The notes: generated from the letters alone by a model not told the origin. 64,000 nt of DNA from CAWUFC02 sp963921335 (GCA_963921335.3 CAWUFC020000002.1:248001-312000), one strand, 5' to 3'. Counted from the first letter of the stretch, positions 18,175 to 28,172 are shown. Translations and numbers: made by a program.

Positions 18175-18818
18175 TGCTCTGCCTCAGCTATACCGCGATC
18201 CGCCTGGCGAACCGCCGCGATAAATTGCTCAATCAATTGTGGGGACTTGATGCCGGCTTGCGACTCCACTCCCCCGCTAACATCTACGCCCGCGGGTTGA
18301 ACCTGTCTCACTGCATTGCCCACGTTGTCTACTTTGAGTCCACCTGCAAGCACGATGCCCCCGGCCATTTCTGCAGGTATCAGACCCCAGTCAAAGCGTT
18401 GACCGGTGCCACCCGCCTGCTGTGGATGATAAGTGTCCAACAGCACCGCCCGCGCGTCGCTGTAAGCGGCTATGGCCGCATCCAGCCCTGAGCCATCTGA
18501 CACCCGTAAAGCCTTCATGTAAGGCATACCAAATGACGCGCAGTACGACGCATCTTCTGAGCCGTGAAACTGCAAGAGGTCAATGGGCAACTCGCGCAGC
18601 GCCGATTGAACCAGGCTTTCTTCAGGGTCCACAAACAAGGCGGTAACCGTTACGAAGGGCGGCACACCTTCAAGAATCTGGCTGGCCTGCTCAAGCTGCA
18701 CGGCCCTTGAACTGGGTTCGTAGAACACCAGCCCAATGGCGTCCGCACCCGCGTGCACCGCGGACAGCATGTCTTGCTGGCGGGTAATGCCACAGATCTT
18801 AATGCGGGTCTGTTTCAC
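18171..18818 (-). CDS. trpF: phosphoribosylanthranilate isomerase
   Basis: Amadori rearrangement in tryptophan synthesis. A 215-aa TIM barrel starting TRIKICGITRQQD (catalytic Cys8 in KICG), with LLQFHGSE and GLKVDNV segments and the C-terminal DVSGGVES phosphate site. It is a stand-alone trpF, not fused to trpC, downstream of truA by 62 bp. Confidence 0.96.
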   Translation of the reverse strand: MKQTRIKICGITRQQDMLSAVHAGADAIGLVFYEPSSRAVQLEQASQILEGVPPFVTVTALFVDPEESLVQSALRELPIDLLQFHGSEDASYCASFGMPYMKALRVSDGSGLDAAIAAYSDARAVLLDTYHPQQAGGTGQRFDWGLIPAEMAGGIVLAGGLKVDNVGNAVRQVQPAGVDVSGGVESQAGIKSPQLIEQFIAAVRQADRGIAEAEQ

Positions 18819-18880
18819 GCTGAGAGGGGCCCTGAAAAAGCGGTGTATCTTACCAGAAGCCCGGGCTCTGTGGCACCGTA

Positions 18881-19702
18881 TTAAAAGTCATGCAGCCAAG
18901 ACGGACCGGGGGCATACGCTGGTAGACCGAGGGTCTCGGGGTAACTCACACCCACCAGGTAAAGGCCTTCTGACGGGGCTGTATCCGGGGCCAGGGTTCG
19001 ATCCTTCGTTGCCAGCAAGCTGGCAATGCCCGATACCGGCAGTTTACCGCGACCCACGGCGATCAGAGCGCCAGTGATATTGCGCACCATGTGGTGCAAA
19101 AATGCGTTGGCTTGGATCTCTAAAACGACCAGGGCACCATGCGTCTTCACCTGCACAAAATCAACGCAGCGCCAGGGCGTGCTTGACTGGCAGGATGCTG
19201 CGCGAAACGCTGAGAAATCCTGCTCACCCAACAAGCTCTGGGCTGCCTCATGCATGGCTTCTACCTCAAGCGGATAGCGCACCCAGCTAACACGCTGGTG
19301 TAGCAGCGCAGACCGTACCTCACTGTTCAAAATCAGGTAGCGGTAACGCCGGGCAGTGGCTGAGAAGCGTGCGTGAAAATCGTGCTCTACCCGGTGTACG
19401 CCCCGGACAACCACGCTGGACGGCAAGTTAACATTGGTGCCCAGCAACCAGGAACGCAACGGCCGCGCCGCGGGGGTATCGAAGTGAATAACCTGGTGAG
19501 TGGCGTGTACACCGGTATCGGTGCGACCGGCACAGGCTACGCGCACTGGTGCGTCGGCGATCACAGACAAAGCGTGCTCCAGCTCACTCTGCACAGTAAC
19601 GACCTCAGAGCCTGCCTGCAGCTGCCAGCCGTTATAAACAGAACCGTCGTACTCGACCACCATGGCCAAACGAGTCTGCGCGGGAACTGCTTGTTGTGAC
19701 AC
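18881..19702 (-). CDS. truA: tRNA pseudouridine(38-40) synthase
   Basis: Forms pseudouridine at positions 38-40 of the tRNA anticodon arm. The 273-aa protein has the catalytic Asp62 in CAGRTDTGVHATHQ and the FLHHMVRNITGAL motif. GTG 19702 is the apparent start, without a good Shine-Dalgarno; ATG 19663 would still leave MVVEYDG, so the start is uncertain. It follows fimV by 14 bp, across a G7/C7 run. Confidence 0.93.
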   Translation of the reverse strand: MSQQAVPAQTRLAMVVEYDGSVYNGWQLQAGSEVVTVQSELEHALSVIADAPVRVACAGRTDTGVHATHQVIHFDTPAARPLRSWLLGTNVNLPSSVVVRGVHRVEHDFHARFSATARRYRYLILNSEVRSALLHQRVSWVRYPLEVEAMHEAAQSLLGEQDFSAFRAASCQSSTPWRCVDFVQVKTHGALVVLEIQANAFLHHMVRNITGALIAVGRGKLPVSGIASLLATKDRTLAPDTAPSEGLYLVGVSYPETLGLPAYAPGPSWLHDF

Positions 19703-19716
19703 AGCGGGGGGGCTGC

Positions 19717-22700
19717 TTAGTCGATACTGTCGATCAGGCTCTGGGCTTCCTGCTTCTGGCCATCACTGCCGTCCTGCAGCACTTCCTCCAGAATATTGCG
19801 AGCGCCCTCTTCATCGCCCATATCCATGTAAGCGCGAGCCAAATCCAGTTTGGTAGAAATTTCATCGCCATCGGCAGCGAATACCAGCCCGGCATCTTCT
19901 TGATCAGCCTCAGGCTCTGAGTCAAAGCTGCTGGTCAGTTCGTCCAGGCTCTGCTCCAAATCGACGTCATCTTCGGCTTCGGCCTCGAGGTCTATCTCAG
20001 CTTCCATAATGAAGCCGTCGCCGCTTTCAATTTCCAGATCACCAAAATCAGTAATCAGTTCGTCATTATTGCCAGCCAGTTCAGCGGGGGGTTCTGAAAG
20101 ATCGACCGGCTCTTCCGGCAGGCCGTCGTTTTCCGGCGCAGGTGCTTCCTCGGATTCAGGCATGGGCTCTGCCTCTATGGCGGGCTCATCGGCGCTGCTG
20201 CTGTCTAGGTCCAGCTCGTCGGCAAGCTCAACATCTGCACTCTCGGGCTCGGAATCAGAGCCTACCAACTCTATCTCTTCATCCGCTGGTAGATCCTGCG
20301 TAATTTCGTCGAGTTCCAGATCTGGTAACTCCACGTCATCATCCAGCGCCGCCTCTGCCTCCGCTTCAGCCTGGGCCTCGGCTTCAGGTTGAGATGCTGA
20401 GAAGTCGCTCATATCGAAGCTATCCAGGTCGGATGCGTCTTCTTCTATGTCTTCTTGTTCCTCGGACGCCGGCTCTTCTTCGACCATGCCGCTGAGATCG
20501 AGAGCGTCTTCATCTTCTGCTGCCGCCTCGGTGACCAATTCGTCATCGGACTGTTCGTCCGCTGCCTCATCGAGAAGCTGATCAAAATCGGCACTTTCGG
20601 TGCTATCCAGATCGAACTCATCGAGTTCTGCCAGCTGTTGGGGATCTGAGGCTGGCGCCGGCTCAGCGGCAGCGTCATCTATCTCAAGATCGATATCGAG
20701 TTCAGCACTAGTGTCGGATTCAGCATCAGTGTCGGCGTCTGCCGCCAGATCGTCATCCAGGTCCAGGCTAAGGTCTGCATCAAGTTCCAGATCCTCAGCA
20801 GCTTCCAGGTCGTCCGCCGGCGACAAGTCGTCGATATCCAGGTCGAGGCTGTCATGCTCGAGACCGTCATCCAGGCCAGTGGCTGTATCTTCCGGGCTGA
20901 CCTGCTCATCATCGAAGCCGAAGTCTTCTTCACCGAGATCTACTTCTTCAACGACGGGCTCCGGGGTGGCCGCTGGTGCAGCCGCAGCTGCCGCCGCGGC
21001 GATATCATCTTCGGTGATACTGGGCTCTGGTAGGTCTTCCAGCCAGACCTCTCCTCCATCCACTGCTTCCAGCAACTCGCGACCACGGCGCAGGGCGGGC
21101 TCGTCACCAATCAGCTGAAGGTCGGCGTACTGCTGCTGAAACTCTTCCCGATCCGCCATTTCGACGGCCGCTTCCATCAGTTTGACGCGATATTCGACAT
21201 TCGCCGGCTCTACAGCGATGGCCGCTTTCAGCAGGTCGATAGCCTGCGGGAAACGGCCATAAGCGATATAGATATCCGCCTCTGCGAGCGCATCGCCGGT
21301 TTCAAACTGCGCCGCATACGCGTTTTCGTCGGTGTCAGTGAAGCTGAGACGCTCGCTAGACAGCCCATCCTCTTCAGTTTGATCTGAAAATTCATCAATG
21401 ATCAGGCCGTCATCACCCAGCTCAACACCGGCAAATTCATCGTCGGTATCGCCGTCGGTAGTTTGCTGCGTACCCTTGCGGCCAAGCTTGGGCAGCTTAT
21501 TACCGAGACCGCCGAGTTTCAGTTTGTCTTTGAAGCGCCACACTACCAGTGCAATGAGAAGTACCAGCACACCAATGATGTAGAGCAGGTTATCCATCAA
21601 CAGCCCGACAATACCTTCGTCTGCTGGCGGGGGTGTGCTGAAGTCAACTTCCGGGCGAGGCTCGGGCTGAACTTCGGGCTCAATCGGCGCAGTTTCGTCC
21701 ACGGCCTCGCTGGGCAGCTCAGGCATTTCACTGATAGTGCCTTCCATCTCATCGATGGCGGCGGGCGTCTCCAGCTCTTCACCGCCCAAGGCGGACTGCA
21801 ACGCGGCGATCTGGTCATCTTTCAGGGTGAGCAGGCGCTGCAGCGTGAGCATCTGCTCTTCCATTGCTAAAATGCGGGTCTGCAATTCGTCATTATCACG
21901 TCTGGCCTGGTCAAGCTGCTCCAGATCGGCACTGCTGACGCCTTCTACAGGCGCACTGGTGTTGGCATCGCCGTCCACGCCAGCTATTTGTAGGCGGCCC
22001 TGCTCTTCGCTGTCAGCGCCCTCACCACTGCCTTCCTCCATGTCACCCGCCATCTCACGGGCGTCAATGGCAGCCTGGTTGGCGCGCCAGTCCTGCCCCT
22101 GCTGAACGATTTCCTCTACCGCACGCTCCAGATCGGTATCGCTGATTTGTGCAGTGGTTGGCAAGCGCAAAACATAACCTGCCTTCATCTGGTTGATATT
22201 GCCGCCAATGAACGCATCCGGGTTGAGGCGACGAATATCCAGCATGGTCTGGTGAACTGTGCTGCCATCCGGGCGAGCTCGCGACGCGATACTCCAAAGG
22301 GTCTCGTCCTGTTTCACCAGGTATTCACTACCGGCCTGCGGCGGCTCTACCGCTTCTGCACCATAGCGTGCCTGCTGTGCCTGTGCTTCTGGTGTCTGCA
22401 GTTCGTCAACCAGAGGCTCTGGCTGCGGCGCAATTGCACCAGCGGTCATCCCACTGTCCGGACCCACCAGCGCAGGAAGGTCCAGCAGTACGGTGTACTC
22501 ACGCAGAATACGGCCCTGTGGCCAGCGCGCTTCAACCAGGAAATCCAGATAGGGCTCAAGCACGGGATCATGAGAAGTAATGAGCAGACGACCGGTACCG
22601 TCTTCCCTCACTACCACTTCAAATTTGAGACCGGTCAGGAAATAGACGCGCTCAATGCCAGCGCGATCGAAATCTGCCCGCGACGCGAGTCTGACTCTCA

Positions 22701-22863
22701 ATTGCCCCTCGTCCAGACCGCCGATATCGAGCAGGTCGACCTCGGCACGCAGCGGCTCATTGAGAAAGGAGGTAAGCCTTAATTCGCCAAGGCCGAGCGC
22801 TGACGCCACACCCGGGAGAAACACCCCCAGTATGACAAGCAAAGCCCCGCACTTACGAACCAT
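19717..22863 (-). CDS. fimV: FimV-like polar/peptidoglycan-binding protein
   Basis: A 1048-aa inner-membrane protein. A signal peptide (1-22) is followed by the FimV N-terminal domain (LGELRLTSFLNEPLRAEVDL), a LysM module near 182-235 (YLVKQDETLWSIASRARPDG), a coiled coil near 320-350, a TM near 427-447, a TPR-like region (AEADIYIAYGRFPQAIDLL), a very acidic Asp/Glu/Ala/Ser linker of about 350 residues, and the C-terminal FimV domain (TKLDLARAYMDMGDEEGARN). In Pseudomonas FimV organises polar type IV pilus and cAMP functions. Its place between asd and truA matches that genus, though no second asd-like (usg) gene is seen. Confidence 0.92.
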   Translation of the reverse strand: MVRKCGALLVILGVFLPGVASALGLGELRLTSFLNEPLRAEVDLLDIGGLDEGQLRVRLASRADFDRAGIERVYFLTGLKFEVVVREDGTGRLLITSHDPVLEPYLDFLVEARWPQGRILREYTVLLDLPALVGPDSGMTAGAIAPQPEPLVDELQTPEAQAQQARYGAEAVEPPQAGSEYLVKQDETLWSIASRARPDGSTVHQTMLDIRRLNPDAFIGGNINQMKAGYVLRLPTTAQISDTDLERAVEEIVQQGQDWRANQAAIDAREMAGDMEEGSGEGADSEEQGRLQIAGVDGDANTSAPVEGVSSADLEQLDQARRDNDELQTRILAMEEQMLTLQRLLTLKDDQIAALQSALGGEELETPAAIDEMEGTISEMPELPSEAVDETAPIEPEVQPEPRPEVDFSTPPPADEGIVGLLMDNLLYIIGVLVLLIALVVWRFKDKLKLGGLGNKLPKLGRKGTQQTTDGDTDDEFAGVELGDDGLIIDEFSDQTEEDGLSSERLSFTDTDENAYAAQFETGDALAEADIYIAYGRFPQAIDLLKAAIAVEPANVEYRVKLMEAAVEMADREEFQQQYADLQLIGDEPALRRGRELLEAVDGGEVWLEDLPEPSITEDDIAAAAAAAAPAATPEPVVEEVDLGEEDFGFDDEQVSPEDTATGLDDGLEHDSLDLDIDDLSPADDLEAAEDLELDADLSLDLDDDLAADADTDAESDTSAELDIDLEIDDAAAEPAPASDPQQLAELDEFDLDSTESADFDQLLDEAADEQSDDELVTEAAAEDEDALDLSGMVEEEPASEEQEDIEEDASDLDSFDMSDFSASQPEAEAQAEAEAEAALDDDVELPDLELDEITQDLPADEEIELVGSDSEPESADVELADELDLDSSSADEPAIEAEPMPESEEAPAPENDGLPEEPVDLSEPPAELAGNNDELITDFGDLEIESGDGFIMEAEIDLEAEAEDDVDLEQSLDELTSSFDSEPEADQEDAGLVFAADGDEISTKLDLARAYMDMGDEEGARNILEEVLQDGSDGQKQEAQSLIDSID

Positions 22864-23002
22864 ACATTCGCCTTATTATTCTAGTAACACACCATCCGAT
22901 TTCCCCTAGCGATCACGGCATGGCGACGAACCAGCTGGAACTCATCAAGGTTTAAACGGTTGAAACCTAGAATATTCCTTTAGTATTGGTTGTAAGTATC
23001 TT

Positions 23003-24025
23003 TTATAAGTAGTCTTTTAGCAAGCACTCGGCAATTTGCACACTATTGAGCGCCGCGCCCTTCCTGACATTGTCAGAGACCACCCACATATTGAGACCGC
23101 GCGGGTGTGAAATGTCCTCGCGCAGACGACTGACGAACACCGGATCTTCCCCGGCAGACTCTGTGACTGCAGTTGCATAGCCACCGTCCTCGCGCTCATC
23201 GAGCACGCTGACACCGGGCGCCTGCTCCAGCAGCGCGCGGGCGTCTGCCACGCTGATTTTGTCTCGGGTTTCAATGTGTACGGCCTCGGAGTGCCCGTAG
23301 AAGACCGGGATGCGCACGCAGGTGGGATTCACCTGTATTTCGGTGTCTTCAAAGATCTTCTGGGTCTCCCACACCATCTTCATCTCTTCCCGGGTGTAGC
23401 CGTTGTCCTGGAAGGTATCGATGTGCGGCAAGGCGTTAAAGGCAATCTGCTTGGGATAGACCTCACACTCCGCGGGCTGCCCATTGAGCAATCGTGCCGC
23501 CTGGCCAGCCAGCTCTTCAATGGCCTCCTTGCCAGTGCCGGACACAGCCTGGTAGGTCGCCACGTTGATGCGCTCAATGCCTACCGCATCATAAATGGGC
23601 TTCAGCGCAACCAGCATCTGAATGGTTGAACAGTTGGGGTTAGCGATGATGTTGTGCGTGGTATAACCAGCGATGGCATGTGCGTTCACCTCGGGCACCA
23701 CCAGGGGAATATCCTCCTGCTGGCGAAAGTGCGAGGTGTTATCGATCACCACACAGCCTGCCGCACCCGCCTTGGGAGCGTATTCCGCTGAAATGCTGCC
23801 ACCCGCGGAAAACAGACCAATCTGGGCCTGACTGAGATCAAACTCCGCCAGATCCTGAATGTTGTAGCTCTTGCCATTCAGGCTGACCGACTTGCCCGCA
23901 GAACGCGAGCTGGCCAGCGGATAAAAATTGCCCACTGGAAAATTGCGCTGCTCGAGGATGGCAATCATCGCTTCGCCCACGGCGCCGGTAGCACCAACTA
24001 CCGCTACATCATATTGTTCATCCAT
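23003..24025 (-). CDS. asd: aspartate-semialdehyde dehydrogenase
   Basis: Makes aspartate semialdehyde for Lys/DAP, Met and Thr synthesis. The ATG at 24025 gives 340 aa beginning MDEQYDVAVVGATGAVGEAM with the NADP Rossmann motif. Catalytic Cys132 lies in NPNCSTIQM, and His lies in the VFYGHSEAVHIE region. The start overlaps leuB by 8 bp. Confidence 0.95.
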   Translation of the reverse strand: MDEQYDVAVVGATGAVGEAMIAILEQRNFPVGNFYPLASSRSAGKSVSLNGKSYNIQDLAEFDLSQAQIGLFSAGGSISAEYAPKAGAAGCVVIDNTSHFRQQEDIPLVVPEVNAHAIAGYTTHNIIANPNCSTIQMLVALKPIYDAVGIERINVATYQAVSGTGKEAIEELAGQAARLLNGQPAECEVYPKQIAFNALPHIDTFQDNGYTREEMKMVWETQKIFEDTEIQVNPTCVRIPVFYGHSEAVHIETRDKISVADARALLEQAPGVSVLDEREDGGYATAVTESAGEDPVFVSRLREDISHPRGLNMWVVSDNVRKGAALNSVQIAECLLKDYL

Positions 24026-25097
24026 TTTCCAGTTCCTCCAGAACCGCATTACCCATGGTCACTGTATCGACCAGCTCACAGCCATCGGTATGAATGTCCG
24101 GCGTGCGCAAGCCCCTGTCCAACACCTTGCTGACCGCCTGCTCGATCTCGACAGCAGCCCCGGCGGCGTCGAGAGAGTGGCGCAACATCATGGCCACAGA
24201 CAGAATCGTGGCCAGAGGATTGGCCTTACCCTGGCCTGCAATGTCAGGCGCTGAGCCGTGGCAGGGTTCGTACATGCCGCTACCCTGCGCGTTCAGCGAG
24301 GCAGATGGCAGCATGCCAATAGAGCCCGTCAGCATAGCGGCGGCATCGGAGAGTATGTCGCCAAACATATTGCCGGTAACCAGCACATCAAACTGCTTGG
24401 GTGCCATCACCAGCTGCATGGCGGCATTGTCGACGTACATGTGCGACAGCTCCACATCGGGGTAATCAGGGGCCAGGCTGTCCATCACTTCGCGCCAGAG
24501 AATCGTCACTTCCAACACATTGGATTTATCGACCGAACACAGTCTGCCACCGCGCTTGCGTGCAGACTCAAACGCCAGTCGGCCAATCCGCTCTATCTCT
24601 GACTCGCGGTAGACATAGGTGTTGAAACCTTCGCGTTCACCGTTTTCCAGCTCGCGAATACCGCGCGGCTCGCCAAAGTAAATGCCACCAGTGAGTTCGC
24701 GCACGATCAGGATATCCAGGCCGGACACCACCTCGGGCTTGAGGCTCGACGCCGCGGCGAGCTGAGGATACAGCTGAGCCGGACGCAGGTTGCCGAATAA
24801 CTCCAACTGGGAACGAATCTGCAGCAGACCCTTTTCGGGACGCAGGGCACGATCAACCGCATCCCACTTGGGGCCGCCGACTGCACCCAGCAAAATCGCC
24901 TGCGATTCGCGAGCTTTGGCCAGCGTGTCTTCGGGGAGCGGCACGCCACAATCATCCAATGCCGCACCACCGTGTAAACCGTGGTCCAGCTCCAGTGCCA
25001 GGCCGTGTTGCTCGATCACGCGTCGCAAAACACGCTCGGCTTCGGTGACAATCTCAGGGCCGATGTAATCACCGGGCAGTATCAATACCTTGTTCAC
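24018..25097 (-). CDS. leuB: 3-isopropylmalate dehydrogenase
   Basis: Oxidative decarboxylation of 3-isopropylmalate, NAD-dependent. The 359-aa protein has the VDKSNVLE catalytic Lys segment, the Mg-binding DAAAMLTGSIGMLPSA region and HGSAPDIAGQGKANP. It is in leuC-leuD-leuB-asd order, 8 bp after leuD. Confidence 0.96.
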   Translation of the reverse strand: MNKVLILPGDYIGPEIVTEAERVLRRVIEQHGLALELDHGLHGGAALDDCGVPLPEDTLAKARESQAILLGAVGGPKWDAVDRALRPEKGLLQIRSQLELFGNLRPAQLYPQLAAASSLKPEVVSGLDILIVRELTGGIYFGEPRGIRELENGEREGFNTYVYRESEIERIGRLAFESARKRGGRLCSVDKSNVLEVTILWREVMDSLAPDYPDVELSHMYVDNAAMQLVMAPKQFDVLVTGNMFGDILSDAAAMLTGSIGMLPSASLNAQGSGMYEPCHGSAPDIAGQGKANPLATILSVAMMLRHSLDAAGAAVEIEQAVSKVLDRGLRTPDIHTDGCELVDTVTMGNAVLEELENG

Positions 25098-25105
25098 AAC
25101 AACTC

Positions 25106-25753
25106 CTAACTAAATGCGTTGAAAAGCCATGGCGACCGCTGCCGGGCTTTTTCTTCATAGGCGCGAATGGCATCAGCCTGTTCCAGGGTCAGGCCGATGT
25201 CGTCGAGGCCATTCAGCAGGCAGTGACGACGAAATTCATCCACTTCGAAGGCCAGCTCGCGGCCATCAGGGCAAATCACTTTTTGCGCCTCCAGGTCGAT
25301 CGTGAGCTCATAGCCTTCCTCGGCGTACATGGCCTCGAACAGCCCCGCCACTTCTGCTTCCGGCAGCGTGATCGGCAGCAGACCGTTCTTGAAGCAGTTG
25401 TTATAGAAAATATCCGCAAAGCTCGGCGCAATCACACAGCGAAAGCCGTAATCATCCAGCGCCCAGGGCGCGTGCTCCCGGCTTGAACCACAGCCAAAAT
25501 TTTCCCGGGCCAACAGGATGGAAGCACCCTGATAGCGCTCAAAATTGAGGGGAAATTCCGTGTTTACCGGACGCGCGCTGCAGTCCTGCCCAGGCTGCCC
25601 TTCATCCAGGTAACGCAGCTCATCAAACAGGTTAGGGCCGAAGCCACTGCGCTTGATAGACTTCAGAAACTGCTTGGGAATGATCATGTCGGTATCGACA
25701 TTGGCGCGATCCATGGGCGCGACCAGCCCATTCACTACGGTAAATGCTTTCAT
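25106..25753 (-). CDS. leuD: 3-isopropylmalate dehydratase small subunit
   Basis: Swivelling domain of isopropylmalate isomerase. 215 aa from ATG 25753, which overlaps the leuC stop as ATGA. It contains ANVDTDMIIPKQFLK and the GCGSSREHAPWAL substrate loop. Confidence 0.96.
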   Translation of the reverse strand: MKAFTVVNGLVAPMDRANVDTDMIIPKQFLKSIKRSGFGPNLFDELRYLDEGQPGQDCSARPVNTEFPLNFERYQGASILLARENFGCGSSREHAPWALDDYGFRCVIAPSFADIFYNNCFKNGLLPITLPEAEVAGLFEAMYAEEGYELTIDLEAQKVICPDGRELAFEVDEFRRHCLLNGLDDIGLTLEQADAIRAYEEKARQRSPWLFNAFS

Positions 25754-27177
25754 GCTTCCAGCTCCCATTCACTGACGTCCACGAAATGTCCTGCCACCGC
25801 AGCCGCGGCGGCCATGGCCGGACTGACCAGATGAGTGCGCCCGCCAAAGCCCTGACGCCCTTCGAAATTCCGGTTAGAGGTGGACGCACAGTGCTCACCA
25901 GGACCCAGCTTGTCGGCGTTCATCGCCAAACACATAGAGCAACCCGGCTCACGCCATTCCATACCCGCCTCAATAAAGATTTTGTCGAGGCCCTCAGCCT
26001 CCGCTTGCTTTTTCACCAGGCCGGACCCGGGCACGACCAATGCCTGGTTCACTGTATTCGCCACCTTGCGGCCTTTCACAACTGCTGCGGCAGCGCGAAG
26101 GTCTTCAATACGCGAGTTGGTGCAAGAGCCGATGAAGACTTTTTGCGGACGGATATCAGTAATAGCCTGCCCTGCCTCTAGCCCCATGTATTCCAGCGCA
26201 CGCTCAATGGCCTCGCGACCGGTGTCATCTGCAGCATCCTGCGGCGCAGGCACATTGGCATTCACCGGCAAAACCATCTCCGGTGAGGTGCCCCAGGTCA
26301 CCTGGGGCTTGATGTCTTCACCGCGCAGGGAGATTACCGCGTCGAAGTGGGCGCCTTCATCGCTATGGAGATCCTGCCAGGCCTGTACTGCCTCATCCCA
26401 CAGCTCACCGGCGGGAGCATAAGGGCGGCCTTTTACATACTCCAGCGTGGTCTCGTCCACCGCGACCATACCAATACGCGCGCCCGCCTCAATAGCCATA
26501 TTACAGACCGTCATGCGGCCTTCCATGCTCATGGCGCGAATCACCTCACCACCAAACTCAATCGCGTAGCCAGTGCCGCCAGCAGTGCCAATCTTGCCAA
26601 TCACGGCCAGCACAACATCCTTCGGGGTCACGCCGTTACCGAGCTCACCGCTGATATCGACCAGCATGTTTTTCATCTTGACCTGAACCAGGCATTGGGT
26701 CGCCAGTGCGTGCTCCACCTCAGAGGTACCAATGCCGTGCGCCAAAGCGCCCAGCGCACCATGAGTCGCAGTATGAGAGTCACCACAAACCACGGTCATA
26801 CCCGGCAAGGTGGCACCCAACTCAGGCCCAATCACATGCACGATACCCTGGCGCTCGTCGTTAATTTCAAATTCAACGATATCGAAATCCCGGCAGTTGT
26901 CGTCCAGGGTTTGCACCTGTAACTGGGACACGGGGTCTTCAATACCCTGCACCCCACCACTGCGCTCACTCAGTTCAGTCGGTACGTTGTGATCGGGTGT
27001 TGCCAGATTCGCGTCACGACGCCAGGGCTCACGCCCGGCCAGGCGCAGTCCCTCAAAAGCCTGGGGCGAGGTCACTTCGTGCAGCAACTGCCGGTCGATG
27101 TAGATCAGAGCGCTGCCATCCTCGCGCTCCTGTACCAGGTGGTTATCCCACAACTTGTCGTAAAGGGTTTTAGCCAT
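25750..27177 (-). CDS. leuC: 3-isopropylmalate dehydratase large subunit
   Basis: Aconitase-family [4Fe-4S] enzyme of leucine synthesis. The 475-aa protein has cluster ligands in GSCTNSRIEDL and in CSMCLAMN, plus CGDSHTATHGALGALA. It heads the long minus-strand run. It is divergent from the LysR gene across a 134-bp region with a palindromic operator. Confidence 0.97.
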   Translation of the reverse strand: MAKTLYDKLWDNHLVQEREDGSALIYIDRQLLHEVTSPQAFEGLRLAGREPWRRDANLATPDHNVPTELSERSGGVQGIEDPVSQLQVQTLDDNCRDFDIVEFEINDERQGIVHVIGPELGATLPGMTVVCGDSHTATHGALGALAHGIGTSEVEHALATQCLVQVKMKNMLVDISGELGNGVTPKDVVLAVIGKIGTAGGTGYAIEFGGEVIRAMSMEGRMTVCNMAIEAGARIGMVAVDETTLEYVKGRPYAPAGELWDEAVQAWQDLHSDEGAHFDAVISLRGEDIKPQVTWGTSPEMVLPVNANVPAPQDAADDTGREAIERALEYMGLEAGQAITDIRPQKVFIGSCTNSRIEDLRAAAAVVKGRKVANTVNQALVVPGSGLVKKQAEAEGLDKIFIEAGMEWREPGCSMCLAMNADKLGPGEHCASTSNRNFEGRQGFGGRTHLVSPAMAAAAAVAGHFVDVSEWELEA

Positions 27178-27266
27178 GTGTCAGTCCCCCTGAATCGGGT
27201 ATCAGTTCAGCGGGCAATTCTAAAGACGAGGCGCAAATAAAACAAATTCATATTTTTTATCTAATG

Positions 27267-27283
27267 TATTCCATAATGGAATA
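27267..27283. promoter_or_regulatory. 17-bp palindrome, likely LysR-type operator
   Basis: TATTCCATAATGGAATA is a perfect palindrome between divergent leuC and the LysR gene. It contains the T-N11-A type layout expected of LysR-family sites. The position implies control of leuC and autoregulation. If the LysR gene is dead, the site may be an orphan. Confidence 0.6.
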
Positions 27284-27311
27284 TACGGCCATTCTTTAAT
27301 ACACTGGAGCA

Positions 27312-28172
27312 ATGGACATTCAATCACTACAGGCCTTTATCAGTGTTGCCGAGGCCGGCTCATTCTCAGTAGCTGCCGACAATCTTCACCTCACCTAGCC
27401 CGCGGTGAGCAAGCGCATCGCAGGGCTCGAGCAGCGCCTGGGCAAACCATTGTTTGATCGCATTGGACGCCGGGTCAGTCTCACCGAGGCCGGCCAGGCA
27501 CTGCTACCCCATGCGCAAACCATTCTCGGCGACCTGGACCGGGCAGAGCGGGCACTCAATGACCTGAGTGGCGAGATCAGTGGTCGACTCATGCTGGGCA
27601 CCAGCCATCACATCGGCTTGCACCGCCTGCCCCCTGTTTTACGCAGATTCAGCCAGCGTCACCCAGCGGTGAAACTGGATGTGGCATTCATGGATTCGGA
27701 ACAGGCCTATGATCAGGTCATGCAGGGCAAGCTGGAGATTGCGGTAGTCACGCTGGCGCCAGATGCCGATAACTCAATAGTTACAAGCGCTATCTGGCCG
27801 GATCCGCTGGATTTTATGGTTGCTGCGGACCACCCGCTGGCTGCTGAAAACAACCTGGACCTCAAAACCCTGAGCCATTACCCGGTGATACTGCCGGGCA
27901 TGAACACCTACACGGGACAAATCGCCAAGAGTATCTTTGATCGGGAGGGCCTGCCCCTGAATGTCGCCATGTCCACCAACTACCTGGAGACCATTCGCAT
28001 GATGGCCTCAATCGGATTGGGCTGGACGGTATTACCCAGATCGATGCTGGAAGAAGGGCTGGTCGCGCTGGAGCTGCCTGTAACAACCGCCCAGCGCACA
28101 CTGGGCCTGATCTATCATCGAGGCCGCAGCCTGAGTAACGCCGCGAGCGCCTTTATTGATGAGTTGTACTAG
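27312..28172 (+). pseudogene. LysR-family regulator with in-frame TAG in the HTH
   Basis: The frame from ATG 27312 to the stop at 28172 encodes a normal 286-aa LysR protein except for TAG at codon 29 (27396-27398). Residues 1-28 read MDIQSLQAFISVAEAGSFSV and on to LHLT. After the stop come PAVSKRIAGLEQRLGKPLFD, so the TAG replaces the highly conserved Gln of the LTQPAVS recognition helix. A single C-to-T change (CAG to TAG) explains it. A product restarting at GTG 27405 would lack a usable HTH. The C-terminal co-inducer domain is intact. The divergent position suggests a leu regulator, as in Pseudomonas. Confidence 0.82.

Noticed and set aside
20600..21118. Ser-rich antisense frame opposite fimV
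   Set aside because: It mirrors the acidic Asp/Glu codons of FimV (GAT/GAA read backwards) and has no independent support.
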